From the IMG/VR virus record IMGVR_UViG_3300025840_003418, positions 62,001 to 126,000 of that record: 64,000 nucleotides of DNA. One strand, written 5' to 3'. Positions 50,332 to 60,254 of the stretch are shown piece after piece. The notes below the pieces were generated by a model. It ran no database searches, was not told the DNA's origin, and saw only the letters and a list, made by a program, of their open reading frames with translations. Source of the DNA: a virus. The translations under genes were made by a program, and so were the position numbers. Position 1 is the stretch's first letter; each line of letters begins with the position of its first letter.

Positions 50332-53295
50332 TTATGCAAATGCTGATCGAATACGAGTATTTTGCTGAGCTCTACCACTAGATATTTTAGAAGCCCATGT
50401 TGCTGTTTGATTATACCAAGAAAAGCCGCCGCCTCTGTCATTTCCAACAATATCTACGTGTATATTACTAGGCCAAGACATATAAGGTCTACCATTCTTT
50501 TTGTAGCCACCTACAGCACTACTTCCGCCGTATTTAATAAACAGTCTTCCAAATTCTGCACCTAACGCAGTATTCCATAATATTTGATTTTCTGGACTTA
50601 CTGAGTTTTCATAAATTCTAATATCAGCAGCAGATCCAAAATTGTGTCTAGGCGAACCCGTGCCTACTAATATGTCAGGTTCAGATGGATGTATCCAGCC
50701 TTTTTGACCGCCGATATACCCTTCCCAGCCGCCTTCTGATAGGCACTGATCTTTTGGCATTTGCCCGCCGCTAAAGATTTCTACTTTTACATCTAATTCT
50801 AGTGCAACTTTAATTAATAAATCTTCAAGTCGTTGTTCGCATCTAAGCCTGCGAGCCTTACCTTTACAATCATAGTATAACGGATCTCTGTTTACTCCTT
50901 CTTCACCGTACTTTACTTTGCCGTATGCTTTTCCAGTTCCCGAATATGGACGATAATCAGGATCAGTTGCAGGTGGAGTTTGTGAACTTGGTGTTCGATC
51001 AATCGGCATAGTATCAGCATCGTCGTTTTCGCCACTGTTAGGTATAGTACTGCTAGTAATATTACCGCCTGTGCCTAATACTCTGATAGAACTAGCAGAT
51101 GATTTACCTTTATCAAACGCATCAGGAGAAACAAACACATCAGTACTTGTAAGTGTACCAATCGATTCTCTGTCTGTTTTGTCTCTTTTAAATTCTACAG
51201 GGTTTAAATTCTCATGATGTGGCCAAGGCTCGTGCTGCGGTGCTCTTGGTACAATAGTTTGGTACGGAACTGGAGTAGGATTACCTGGAAATACATATGG
51301 AAGTGTATGAGTACTTAAAGGCGTAACGTTACCATATCCTCCGCTATCTCCATTAGCCTTACCTCCATTATCTCCTCCAGATGATAATCCAGGACTTGCG
51401 TTTACTAACGCACCCGATGCAGTTTTATTAGGTAACGGTAACTTCGTATTTTTTGCTAACGCCGCAGGTATTGATGTTGGTTCTGATCCTGAAAAACTAA
51501 AACTATGCGAATTTAATTTTTGATCATCGCCGGATCCAGTATCAGACCATACACCGCCGGCAGTTGTTCCGTTAACACTACCTGCTGTTAGGGCTGAAAC
51601 ATCTGTTGTTAATTTAACTTGTAAATTTCCATCAATATAACTATCAGTTGCTTTTATATTAACTAGACTAGATTCTATATCTAATTCGCCTATACTTTTA
51701 TGATGAATTGTTCCTGCTGACAGATTGCTAATCTTAGAAGTATCAGCAGTTAATGTTTCGTTAACAATATTCTTTTGTGCAACATTTTGTATATCACCAA
51801 CTATAGTTTTGTTTAATATATTTTGTCCAGCTGTTGTGTTTATAGTGTTACCAACTTTGGTGTTTATATCCTCGCCAATATTAAAGTTTGCAAATTCACC
51901 GTCTAAGTGATAAATTCCTTCTACAAAATCATACATATTAGACCCAGATGTTCTATAAAAACTATTCGCTGACTTTAAATGTATGTCGCCTTCAGACTCT
52001 AAATAAATATGTTTTGCTTTAATACTTAATATTTCATTTTGTGAGAAATTATTAGCGCCGCCTGCAGAAGTATTGTTATTACCTTTTACAGCAACATTGT
52101 AATCTCGTTCTGCAAGAATATTTGTATCGAATAAACTTTCAATTTGCACTCGGCCACTTTCAATACCGGCTTCACTTGCCTTATAATCACTCCAACGTGC
52201 AGACGCTTTAACATTTACATTTCTACCTGCTTCCATATTGATATCACGTTCGGCAGTAAAATTCAAGTCAGTATCTGTCATTATCGAAATACTGTCTTGA
52301 GCATGTATATCTATTTTACCGTCTGACGATAATTCAATCCAAGCAGTACCTCTTGAATTAGCAATATAGATTAAATCTTCTGAATTATGTAATAAAATCT
52401 GATGTCCGGTTCTAGTTCTAAAACGCATTAATTCATTATGAGGAATAGTTTCGTCGCCGCCTTCTTCTAGTCGCTGTCTATTAATATATATAGGCGGTCC
52501 ATCCTCAGCATGTGTTGCTCTTATTAACTTATCGTCTCCGTCATCCATTACAAAACTACTACCACCGAGTCTATTAAACGGTACTTCAACGCCCCCGTCG
52601 GTTTCGCCATAATGAGATTTAGGACTACCCTGACGCTTATCCATCGGTCCTGGAGTAGAAAGTCCAAATACCATACTCGGTACTTCTCTTACTGCGCTTG
52701 TTGTAGTTGTTCCTCTTGCTTCGTCTTCAAGTAATCCCTGAATCTGTAAAACACTTGTAAAATCTTTATTATATGGTCTAGCAAACTGTGACGGATTTGT
52801 CTTTTCACCTGTTTCAAACGCTTTATTATATTCGCCTACAGGTAGTTTTTTACCTCTTAATTCTTTTGGAGTTCTTTCTGTAGTATTTTTTGTGCTAGGA
52901 CGTCCGTCTGGTATTGAAAAATTCATATTTTGATCAGGTATACATCCAATCCAATAACCATTACTAGAATTTCCTTCTGCAAATATAACCAATACTCTAG
53001 TTCCATAATCTGGTGGAACTGCCCACATACCATAACTTTTTTGAGAATTTTCAAAACCGTCTTTAGCCTTTAAATTATTTACTGGTGTTACTCCATAAAA
53101 AGGAGATAGGTATTTTACCTTTACTAGTTGTCCACTACGTTGCGGTGTATTACTGGCTGCATTATGTCGTAAAATTTCAACCTCTAACGACCCTTGATAA
53201 TGAGGATCTAAATGGTTTATAATTATGGCTTCAAACGGGCCAGGGCCTCGTAGATTTGCATTTTTTAAAAGTCTAGTTCTTTTATAACTTAACAT
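50332..53295 (-). CDS. gp5: gp5-like baseplate spike/hub with C-terminal M15-like peptidase domain
   Basis: Residues about 15-120 form an OB-fold: 'FEAIIINHLDPHYQGSLEVE', 'VKYLSPFYG', 'YGMWAVPPDYGTRVLVIF' and 'GYWIGCIPD', as in gp5/VgrG spike proteins. Residues about 320-560 have spike-like repeats ('DINMEAGRNVNVKA', 'HIYLESEGDIHLKSAN') for a triple-stranded beta-helix. Instead of T4's internal lysozyme, the C-terminus (about 790-960) has 'SPRHNFGSAADIRIY' and 'WPSNIHVDIVG', the HxxxxxxD...HxD zinc set of M15/VanY-type DD- or LD-peptidases. It thus probably cuts cell-wall peptides as the tail penetrates. The Pro/Ser/Gly-rich linker spans about 580-790. Length is 987 residues. Confidence 0.82.
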   Translation of the reverse strand: MLSYKRTRLLKNANLRGPGPFEAIIINHLDPHYQGSLEVEILRHNAASNTPQRSGQLVKVKYLSPFYGVTPVNNLKAKDGFENSQKSYGMWAVPPDYGTRVLVIFAEGNSSNGYWIGCIPDQNMNFSIPDGRPSTKNTTERTPKELRGKKLPVGEYNKAFETGEKTNPSQFARPYNKDFTSVLQIQGLLEDEARGTTTTSAVREVPSMVFGLSTPGPMDKRQGSPKSHYGETDGGVEVPFNRLGGSSFVMDDGDDKLIRATHAEDGPPIYINRQRLEEGGDETIPHNELMRFRTRTGHQILLHNSEDLIYIANSRGTAWIELSSDGKIDIHAQDSISIMTDTDLNFTAERDINMEAGRNVNVKASARWSDYKASEAGIESGRVQIESLFDTNILAERDYNVAVKGNNNTSAGGANNFSQNEILSIKAKHIYLESEGDIHLKSANSFYRTSGSNMYDFVEGIYHLDGEFANFNIGEDINTKVGNTINTTAGQNILNKTIVGDIQNVAQKNIVNETLTADTSKISNLSAGTIHHKSIGELDIESSLVNIKATDSYIDGNLQVKLTTDVSALTAGSVNGTTAGGVWSDTGSGDDQKLNSHSFSFSGSEPTSIPAALAKNTKLPLPNKTASGALVNASPGLSSGGDNGGKANGDSGGYGNVTPLSTHTLPYVFPGNPTPVPYQTIVPRAPQHEPWPHHENLNPVEFKRDKTDRESIGTLTSTDVFVSPDAFDKGKSSASSIRVLGTGGNITSSTIPNSGENDDADTMPIDRTPSSQTPPATDPDYRPYSGTGKAYGKVKYGEEGVNRDPLYYDCKGKARRLRCEQRLEDLLIKVALELDVKVEIFSGGQMPKDQCLSEGGWEGYIGGQKGWIHPSEPDILVGTGSPRHNFGSAADIRIYENSVSPENQILWNTALGAEFGRLFIKYGGSSAVGGYKKNGRPYMSWPSNIHVDIVGNDRGGGFSWYNQTATWASKISSGRAQQNTRIRSAFA

Positions 53296-53317
53296 TTTTA
53301 CTACCTATATTTGTCAT

Positions 53318-53325
53318 TATTTAAA
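53318..53325 (-). promoter_or_regulatory. Weak late-promoter-like box (TTTAAATA)
   Basis: TTTAAATA on the minus strand, 22 bases before the ATG at 53295, overlapping the stop of the preceding gene; AGGTAG lies between. It has only the TAAATA core, and the local DNA is AT-rich. Confidence 0.35.
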
Positions 53326-56122
53326 ATGTAATTAATTCTGTTGTGCCGTCTGCTCTTAATATTTCATAATTTATATATACATTTGATTCAGTAAGATAAC
53401 CTGTAAACAAATCTCCTTCATTTAAATTATTTTCTACATCAGGAAAGTCTGCTGGTACATAAAAACCAGTTATTGTACGGCCTGGAGCATTTATTTGTGC
53501 TCTGCCATCGGAGTTAGTAGAAATACTAGATACTAATTCATCATAATCTGATGAAGTGAATCGAATGTTTTCTGCTAGACGCTTTTTAGCTTCAACTTTG
53601 TTGCTGTATGTGTTTCTTTTTATCTTTTCAAAAGAATTTTCCATAGCGCCAGAACCGTTATACATAAATTCATACCCTGGTTTAGTAACTATAACCTCTC
53701 CCGTGTTTGAATATGATATGTCAGTATCTTTAGGTGCTTCGCCTATTACTGCACCTGTTGTTGCATCGATAATTTGTCCGTCACTTTCTACTGTTTCGTA
53801 AGATGCTAAAGCTTCGAGGAATTCGTCGTCGTTTTTTAAAACTTGTCCGTCAGTGCCTTCAGTTATTCCGAGGTCAGTAGTAGGCAAATAACCTGATGAC
53901 GGTTTCTTAGACACTATATCACGTTTCCATTCTGTAATTGAAGTGGAAGATCTACTAATAGTTTTTGTTGTTGGTAAAGGTTTTTCAGACAACCCTACGG
54001 TACCGGCTGGCCTGTTATTAAATGTTTCGCTATAATAAGAAACTGGATTAGACAAGTTTGTCTCAATAGTATTCTGTCTATCGGGTGAATAAAATTCGTC
54101 TTTAAATTTATCAGATCGTTTTTTTAAATTGTTAATATTCTCTATTTCCCTAGGATCATTTAGGTCAATTCCTTTTGTTGCAACATAAGTGTTTCTCATA
54201 CTTGTAAGATCATATACACTAGATGCTTCTTTATAATAACTAGCAGTAATTTTAGCACCTATCGTAGGGTCATATACAAGGTCAGGCGTTGATACTAAAT
54301 CTACGCCGATTTTGTCTGACATTTTTCTATAATTATCTTCTCCGGCTAACCCAATAAATCCTCTAGGTTTAAATGCAGAGCCGCCAGCGTATGCATAAAT
54401 TTCATCAAAGAATAAATCAGGATCTCCTTTTATAGCATCTAAAGTTGAATCAGTAATATTTTCTGCTAATGGTCCGTATTCGTATCTTATTTGTTCATTT
54501 GAGAAACCTGCAACACTTTTAGTTGCGTTAGGGTTCAATGCACTTTGCTGTTCTACCATTGCTATAATATTAGATTTTACAGTATTATCTGTAATTCCTA
54601 TATTTTCTAATTCTGAATTTATACTATTTGCCGAGCTCAATGCTTGCCCTGTTGTTGTTACTGCAGGAAGTTGAGTTGTAGAGTCTATTACACCTCGGCC
54701 TCTTTCTTCAAAGCTAGGGTATCCTTTGTATATACTAGTAAAATCGTCTTCAACTTTATCTGCTTTGCCTATCGATTCGTTCTTTGACATATGGTTTGAA
54801 TCAATTGTTCCGTTGTTTACTCTAAGATCTCTAACCATTCTTCCTAATCTAAAATCGTAGCGAGTGTAATGAGGTTCCATAGTCTTATATTCGTAAACAT
54901 TACTATTAGCAGATGGTAACTCGAGCGATTTATTTGGATGAGCAGTTGTGCTGCGCCCTGCTGTCATAATATTATTATTACCAGTAGCAAAATCTGTAGT
55001 ACGTTTTAGACTAGCGCCACTTTCAGGATCAGCAACACTTGTTCCATCTGTGTTTATAACTGATTTAGTAATTTTTCCTGTGCCGCCGGTTCTAATATCT
55101 TTAAGAGCTTGTGTAAAATTAGAGCCTTTGTGTCCTACACCATTTATTCCGTCACCGTCGTAGAAACCCTGTCCTTTGGAAAGATTAGTATTCGGGATAG
55201 GAACTCCTTTATACTCTCCTATTGCTCCTTTTGATACATCAAACGGCACTGGTACACTTGCAAACTCCATAGCTAATTGTAGTTGAAAATCTTGATCTGA
55301 TAATTTTCCAGCCTTCCATTTTTTTAGTTTTCGAAATCCTTCTAGTCTTATAATTATAAGAGCATCTTGCACTTCAGGAGTAAATCTAATAATATCTTTT
55401 TTATCGTTTAGTCCTGCATTCTTAATACAGTAATCTAGTGTTACTTTGATAAATTGATATCTGCCAACTGCTGACGATTTACCTGGTTTACCTTCTCTAC
55501 TGACTAATTCATTTTGTTTTTCTTTCACATCATCTAAGGTCATACTGCATAGTCGATTATCAGTTTCTCCCATCCAATGTGCATTATAACCTAGAGGACC
55601 TGATTCGTATTTTGCAATTAAATCAAGTAACTTTTTATCTTGCTCAGTAATAGTAATGTACTCTTTGCCGTCTTCGTCTGCACTTTCAGATATGTCTGAA
55701 ATTTTGTCTCTATTATTATATGTTTCCCCACTAGTAGATTGACTAGAAATCACACTTGTGCCATTGTTTAAGTTTATCTTTTTTGCGTTAAAGTCACCTA
55801 TAATAGTTGCTTCGGGATATTGGTTCTTTATCTCTAGTGCCTTTTCTGTTGTAAGTTTAAGAGAAGCTCCTGCTTCCATAAAATCAGTAGCAGAAACAAG
55901 AGGTATAATTGTTGCTCCTTCTGCACTAGCTGCACTTTCAATTGCACTCTTATAAGAAGGTAACCCATTTTCAGGATCATCATTGGGCGGAACCACAACT
56001 ATAGTTTCGTATCCTTTTAACTTTAAATCTTTAATAATTTTAGTAAGATTTTCGCCTGTGGTTGCAGCAGGTAAATTTTGATCATTATTGCCAATAGATA
56101 TTATTGCAGTTTTTTTACTCAT
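53321..56122 (-). CDS. Three-domain tail hydrolase: SGNH-like, lambda-lysozyme-like and GH19-like
   Basis: The 933-residue protein shows, in order: an N-terminal Rossmann-like domain (1-145; 'AIISIGNNDQN', 'GYETIVVVPPND') of SGNH type; a lysozyme-like domain (about 158-305; 'LLDLIAKYESGPLGYNAHW', 'SSAVGRYQFIKVTLDYC', 'FTPEVQDALII') that follows lambda R transglycosylase, with the YESG Glu as catalytic candidate; and a GH19-like domain (about 510-700; 'IIAMVEQQSALNP', 'PRGFIGLAGEDNYRKM', 'TPDLVYDPTIGAKITASYY'). The remaining C-terminal quarter is unassigned. It is coupled to the hub gene by ATGA and lies before the spike gene. It probably is a virion-borne wall-degrading enzyme; catalytic competence of the first domain is doubtful. 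Confidence 0.78.
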   Translation of the reverse strand: MSKKTAIISIGNNDQNLPAATTGENLTKIIKDLKLKGYETIVVVPPNDDPENGLPSYKSAIESAASAEGATIIPLVSATDFMEAGASLKLTTEKALEIKNQYPEATIIGDFNAKKINLNNGTSVISSQSTSGETYNNRDKISDISESADEDGKEYITITEQDKKLLDLIAKYESGPLGYNAHWMGETDNRLCSMTLDDVKEKQNELVSREGKPGKSSAVGRYQFIKVTLDYCIKNAGLNDKKDIIRFTPEVQDALIIIRLEGFRKLKKWKAGKLSDQDFQLQLAMEFASVPVPFDVSKGAIGEYKGVPIPNTNLSKGQGFYDGDGINGVGHKGSNFTQALKDIRTGGTGKITKSVINTDGTSVADPESGASLKRTTDFATGNNNIMTAGRSTTAHPNKSLELPSANSNVYEYKTMEPHYTRYDFRLGRMVRDLRVNNGTIDSNHMSKNESIGKADKVEDDFTSIYKGYPSFEERGRGVIDSTTQLPAVTTTGQALSSANSINSELENIGITDNTVKSNIIAMVEQQSALNPNATKSVAGFSNEQIRYEYGPLAENITDSTLDAIKGDPDLFFDEIYAYAGGSAFKPRGFIGLAGEDNYRKMSDKIGVDLVSTPDLVYDPTIGAKITASYYKEASSVYDLTSMRNTYVATKGIDLNDPREIENINNLKKRSDKFKDEFYSPDRQNTIETNLSNPVSYYSETFNNRPAGTVGLSEKPLPTTKTISRSSTSITEWKRDIVSKKPSSGYLPTTDLGITEGTDGQVLKNDDEFLEALASYETVESDGQIIDATTGAVIGEAPKDTDISYSNTGEVIVTKPGYEFMYNGSGAMENSFEKIKRNTYSNKVEAKKRLAENIRFTSSDYDELVSSISTNSDGRAQINAPGRTITGFYVPADFPDVENNLNEGDLFTGYLTESNVYINYEILRADGTTELITF

Positions 56123-59100
56123 GGCTCGTCTGGCCTTCTCAATATAGTTCTACCACTTACGTCATTACCATCAGTTCGATTTTCTCGATAAAGGTTACCA
56201 TAATAGTGTCCCGATGATCCTTCGCCTTCAGTAGTTTGATTAGCTCGTCTAATTAATTTTAAATTTTGTTTAAACTCGCCGCCACTAAAACTATTTGACA
56301 CCCCAAGTATTTGAAATAGTCCACTAAACGGTCTTACAAGCTCAGGCATATTCATTACAAAATTTCCCATTTCTTTAGGATAATCAATCGGTGTTTTAAA
56401 ATTGATAATACATAGTACTTCGTTATTTAAATATTCAACAGTGCCATCCTTAGACACATTTGGTGATAAAAATCCTGACTTATAATTTCCTTGATCTGTA
56501 GGTAGATAGAACGGATCTCCCCAAATTTCCATTGTAGCAGATATCATTTCTATTTCACTGTTAATAATTCTATTATGAAAAGTTTCAGCAATACGTCTAG
56601 CAGTAGTTTTTGAATAACTGCCATTTAAAAATTGATGATCATTCCTTGCTATTAGAGATATAGCTCTTGAGTCATAATCATCGTTATTTTCGGTTCCTGA
56701 ATCATTTTCCGCTATCCGAGGATTGCTAACTATACCAGGTGCTATTGCTAATTTATTTGTGTTGTCATAACCAGATCCTACGTCACTAAGAACATTACTA
56801 ACAAATGCATTATTAAAATTAATATTAAAATCTATAATATCTTCATTTTTTCCTGTATATATGTAATCATATTCTTTTACAGCAGAATCCTTTAACTTTT
56901 TTGTATTCATTGGAGATTCACCAGGTGCTAATGTCTTTGCTTCGTCTGGTAAATACGGATGTACACAATAAACATACGTCATTCTATGCCTACCAATAGA
57001 TTTTTCGATATCTGTGTCATATTCAATAAAAACCATAGGCTCAATTATAAACCATTTCTTTTTACCGTTATTTGTTTTTTGTGGGGCTTTTTGACAATAG
57101 TCTGTATCTAACATTACATCTTCAATTATTTGTGTAATTTTTGATTGCTGAGGATACGTAAAAAGGTTAGAAGTTACGGCAGTTTCTAATTCTGCAGAAT
57201 TCTGAAACATAATAGACTTTTCTTTTGCGGCGTTAGGATCGTTTGGTCCAACAGACACTGCTGCCGGTGAAGCATTAGACGAATCATTAGATTTAGTAGG
57301 GTCTCCTAAAATTTTTGATCTACCTAGTTCGTTTACATTGTCTTCGTTCAGTCCCCATGCTCTTAAAGAACTATATATCGGAGGAGCATTAAAAAATTTA
57401 ACATCCGATTTTACTGTTGCAACTTTTTCTGGTGCATTAGGATTGTTATCTTGTCCGCCTCTTTCTGTTTGATATTGGGTTTCTGCATCTATCATTAGTG
57501 CATTATGGTTTGTTTTAAAACCGTTATAATTATTATACGCCTGTATTACACTATCTTTCTCTTTAGGAAATAAAATTAAATATCTATCATATCCTTTTAC
57601 TTTTTTAGATTCTTCTAGTTTTTCTATATGTTCATTAATATTTCTTGTTATACTTTTATTTGATGTTTCTAATACTTCTGCAGCAGTTCTTCCTGAAGCA
57701 TTTACATCAGTTTTTATAGTATTAATAGAATCTTCAAAAACTATTTCAGAGTATGCTACTGCTTTAACACCGTAAACGCTTCCTGATTCTGTAACGTCAA
57801 AATCTGTGTTTATTATCATAATAGGGATATATTTGTCAATTACGCCAGGAGCTTTTATTTTTTCGCCTGTCGGTCCGTATCCTTCAAATGATATTTTTAA
57901 ACAAAAAGGTATTTTGTTAAAACTTGAATATTGCTTTTCTTCAGCAGTAATTTTTAATGCTTCTAAAAATTTACCCATACTATAAGGTTCAGTTACTGTA
58001 AAATTTATAGTAGTTCCTAAAGATACTCCGGTTTTTGAATTTGGGGCAATTACACTGTCAATTTCCAAATCATCTATAAAATACTCTGCGTGGCCTTTTA
58101 ATTGTTCAACCTCAGCAGTAGTAAGTACTCGTCTATCTGTGCCGCCGCCTGATCTAATTATTACACTTTCAAATCCGTCAGTTTTATATTTTGATGCATT
58201 GTTATATTCTTCAGGAGATAAAACTCCTAAAGTAATTCTATAATTATATATACTATGTACTCTTAACGGATTTTTAAGTTTATTACCTTGCATAGGTATT
58301 CCGAGATTTGCAAGATCGTCAGTTATAGACATAGGGTCATTAAATAACTCTATAAACGAATCTGCACCTTCTATAATATCAGTAAGTCCTGTAAAAAATT
58401 TATTACTTCTATCAATTTGTAAAAGGTCTGATAATGGCTGTTGTAAATTTCCTGTTAGATTAGATAATTGTCCTGCAAAATTTGAAATTTGACCGATTGT
58501 ATTTGTAAGATTTGTTAGTTTTGCATTTTTTGAGCCAAAAACACCAGCAATATTATTAGCCGATATTAGTGCATTATTAACATTAGAAAGATTAGATATG
58601 CTGCTGCCTGGTTTTAGATTTCCGAGGCTAGAATTAATACGATTTAAATTGCCTACAATAGAACTCGAACCTCCTAGAAGATTACCTGTTACACTATTAA
58701 CTTGTTTTGAAAGATCATTGTTTAAGTTTACTCCTAGTATTCTAGCAGTATCAGAAAGTGGATTTTTTATTGCTCCAATGTTTCCTGCAAAATTTCCAGA
58801 TAGTCCAGTTATCGAACTTATTTTACCAGCTGTTTCTAAAACACTAAGTCCAGATAACGACGTAGATAGTATACTATCAAGAGCAGGTATTTTTCCTGCT
58901 ATACTTCCAAGCCCACCACCGGTTGCTTGACTTAAAGAATTAAGACTTGCAATTGTACCACGCAATGCAGGATTAATTGTACTAAGTGAATTAGAAATAT
59001 TTGCAGCAACTTTATTTCGTTGAGGATCTAATGCTACAGTTGTTGCATCTGCAAAAGTAGTAATCGAATCTGTTAATTCACCAGGGAGTAAACTAGGGTT

Positions 59101-59208
59101 ACTTAACGGTGACGAAGTTATATTTTTTGGTGCAACATTACTATCAACGTTTGCTGACGAACTTCTCGGCGTTTGTGTTACTGGTTGATAATAAGACTTC
59201 GGTGCCAT
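56119..59208 (-). CDS. Baseplate hub-like protein
   Basis: The first about 300 residues are of low complexity, rich in Ser, Asn, Leu and Gly ('NLTNTIGQISNFAGQLSNLT'), perhaps a coiled or filamentous rod. The following domain has 'NPLRVHSIYNYRITLGVLSP', 'VTEPYSMGKFLEALKI', 'KISFEGYGPTGEKI' and 'IPIMIINTDFDVTESGSVYG'. This arrangement is found in central-hub proteins of marine T4-like phages, between gp53 and the spike gene. The C-terminus 'FSGGEFKQNLKLIRRANQ' fits gp27-like closing strands. Equivalence to T4 gp27 is plausible but not proven. The 1029-residue gene starts three bases after the gp53 stop. Confidence 0.65.
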   Translation of the reverse strand: MAPKSYYQPVTQTPRSSSANVDSNVAPKNITSSPLSNPSLLPGELTDSITTFADATTVALDPQRNKVAANISNSLSTINPALRGTIASLNSLSQATGGGLGSIAGKIPALDSILSTSLSGLSVLETAGKISSITGLSGNFAGNIGAIKNPLSDTARILGVNLNNDLSKQVNSVTGNLLGGSSSIVGNLNRINSSLGNLKPGSSISNLSNVNNALISANNIAGVFGSKNAKLTNLTNTIGQISNFAGQLSNLTGNLQQPLSDLLQIDRSNKFFTGLTDIIEGADSFIELFNDPMSITDDLANLGIPMQGNKLKNPLRVHSIYNYRITLGVLSPEEYNNASKYKTDGFESVIIRSGGGTDRRVLTTAEVEQLKGHAEYFIDDLEIDSVIAPNSKTGVSLGTTINFTVTEPYSMGKFLEALKITAEEKQYSSFNKIPFCLKISFEGYGPTGEKIKAPGVIDKYIPIMIINTDFDVTESGSVYGVKAVAYSEIVFEDSINTIKTDVNASGRTAAEVLETSNKSITRNINEHIEKLEESKKVKGYDRYLILFPKEKDSVIQAYNNYNGFKTNHNALMIDAETQYQTERGGQDNNPNAPEKVATVKSDVKFFNAPPIYSSLRAWGLNEDNVNELGRSKILGDPTKSNDSSNASPAAVSVGPNDPNAAKEKSIMFQNSAELETAVTSNLFTYPQQSKITQIIEDVMLDTDYCQKAPQKTNNGKKKWFIIEPMVFIEYDTDIEKSIGRHRMTYVYCVHPYLPDEAKTLAPGESPMNTKKLKDSAVKEYDYIYTGKNEDIIDFNINFNNAFVSNVLSDVGSGYDNTNKLAIAPGIVSNPRIAENDSGTENNDDYDSRAISLIARNDHQFLNGSYSKTTARRIAETFHNRIINSEIEMISATMEIWGDPFYLPTDQGNYKSGFLSPNVSKDGTVEYLNNEVLCIINFKTPIDYPKEMGNFVMNMPELVRPFSGLFQILGVSNSFSGGEFKQNLKLIRRANQTTEGEGSSGHYYGNLYRENRTDGNDVSGRTILRRPDEP

Positions 59209-59211
59209 ATA

Positions 59212-59493
59212 TTATCCTATGCTCTTTGTTAAATATTGCTCTTGCGGTAGATAAATTTTTGTACCTGCAATAAAATCAAAAATAGGATCTTTTAATATAT
59301 CAGTATTTCTCTGAGCAAATACCCACCATAAATCTTTTGATCCATATAATGCCATTGCAAGTAAGTCAGGTCTATATGTATACGCTGCTGGAATTTCAAA
59401 CAATATATCGTCAGACGCTCTTGGAACTGGTCTAGGAACAAATAAGTCTAAATATCCTTGATTATTAATTGGTGTATTTTCGTATAACTTCAT
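59212..59493 (-). CDS. gp53: Baseplate wedge protein gp53
   Basis: The 93-residue protein has 'AYTYRPDLLAMALYGSKDLW', 'WVFAQRNTDILKDPIFDF' and 'AGTKIYLPQEQYL', the LysM-like core of gp53 that closes the wedge around the hub. It is shorter than T4 gp53 (about 196 residues), as usual in marine relatives. Its ATG shares one base with the stop of the upstream tube-initiator gene (TAATG). It lies at the start of the baseplate cluster. Confidence 0.88.
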   Translation of the reverse strand: MKLYENTPINNQGYLDLFVPRPVPRASDDILFEIPAAYTYRPDLLAMALYGSKDLWWVFAQRNTDILKDPIFDFIAGTKIYLPQEQYLTKSIG

Positions 59494-60176
59494 TAGATAA
59501 ATCCTTTATCACTAAGTTTACCTTCAGCAAAATCTTTAAGTGTAAATTGCGATACTAACGCTCTTGCGTATGTTGGTGATGCTGTAACTGTAATAGTCGA
59601 TGATACAGGAACATAATTATCCTTGCCATCTACTTCGCATTTTATATAATCATTATCACCTAACAAATCAGTAGTAAAGTTTGTTATTACAACTGGTACT
59701 CTGTCAAATACATGTCTGCCATAACCACTTAATCTAGATATCGGAGGCGGGGCACCTGTATCGCCGTAAAACATTTTTGTCATTGTTCTTAAAAAATGTA
59801 CTGCTGCTAACCAATATTTTGCATCTTCTGCATTTTCGCTTATAAATTCACCAGTAATAGTAATTTGTTGAATTTCACTATTTCTATAGGACTGGAATGG
59901 ATAGTTAGAATGTGTTGGTGCTATTTGTGTATAATTTGCACTATGTCCTAAAATAATTGTAGGAGTAAAAGGAAAAATCATATGACTGCCTAATGGTTTT
60001 AATATTTCACTATCTTTAAATTGGCTAGGTACTGCAAGTCTAACCCTCCAGTCATTTATAACTTCTCCATTATTTGTGGATGCTTGTGCAATTGTCTGTT
60101 TTTGTGCATTTGATTCGAATCCATTCAGCGCTTTCATCCATGACGGTGAAAGATTATACTCATAAAATTTATCCAT
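59493..60176 (-). CDS. Baseplate/tail-tube initiator-like protein (gp48/gp54 type)
   Basis: The 227 residues follow the marine T4-like pattern: 'MIFPFTPTIILGHSANYTQI', 'THSNYPFQSYRNSEIQQITI', 'GEFISENAEDAKYWLAAVHF', 'LRTMTKMFYGDTGAPPPI' and 'YGRHVFDRVPVVITNF'. This LysM-lacking beta-rich fold lies at the tube-baseplate junction. The exact T4 counterpart (gp48 or gp54) cannot be decided from the sequence alone. It is the first gene of the long minus-strand late block, with a late-type promoter and AGGAG directly before the ATG, and divergent from gp55. Confidence 0.75.
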   Translation of the reverse strand: MDKFYEYNLSPSWMKALNGFESNAQKQTIAQASTNNGEVINDWRVRLAVPSQFKDSEILKPLGSHMIFPFTPTIILGHSANYTQIAPTHSNYPFQSYRNSEIQQITITGEFISENAEDAKYWLAAVHFLRTMTKMFYGDTGAPPPISRLSGYGRHVFDRVPVVITNFTTDLLGDNDYIKCEVDGKDNYVPVSSTITVTASPTYARALVSQFTLKDFAEGKLSDKGFI

Positions 60177-60193
60177 TAGTTATTCTCCTATAG

Positions 60194-60201
60194 TATTTAG
60201 T
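60194..60201 (-). promoter_or_regulatory. Late promoter box (ACTAAATA) for the virion block
   Basis: ACTAAATA on the minus strand, 17 bases before the ATG at 60176 with AGGAG between. It shares its last base with the -35 element of the divergent early promoter, so late and early polymerase compete or exclude each other here. Confidence 0.62.
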
Positions 60202-60229
60202 TGACAAATTTAACTACATAGTTTATAAT
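60201..60229 (+). promoter_or_regulatory. Perfect-consensus sigma70-type promoter for gp55
   Basis: TTGACA (60201-60206) and TATAAT (60224-60229) are separated by exactly 17 bases, a full match to the bacterial housekeeping consensus. The predicted start is near 60236, leaving a short leader with AGGAG before ATG 60255. Confidence 0.85.
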
Positions 60230-60254
60230 AGTAATAAAGTTTCTAGGAGAAATT

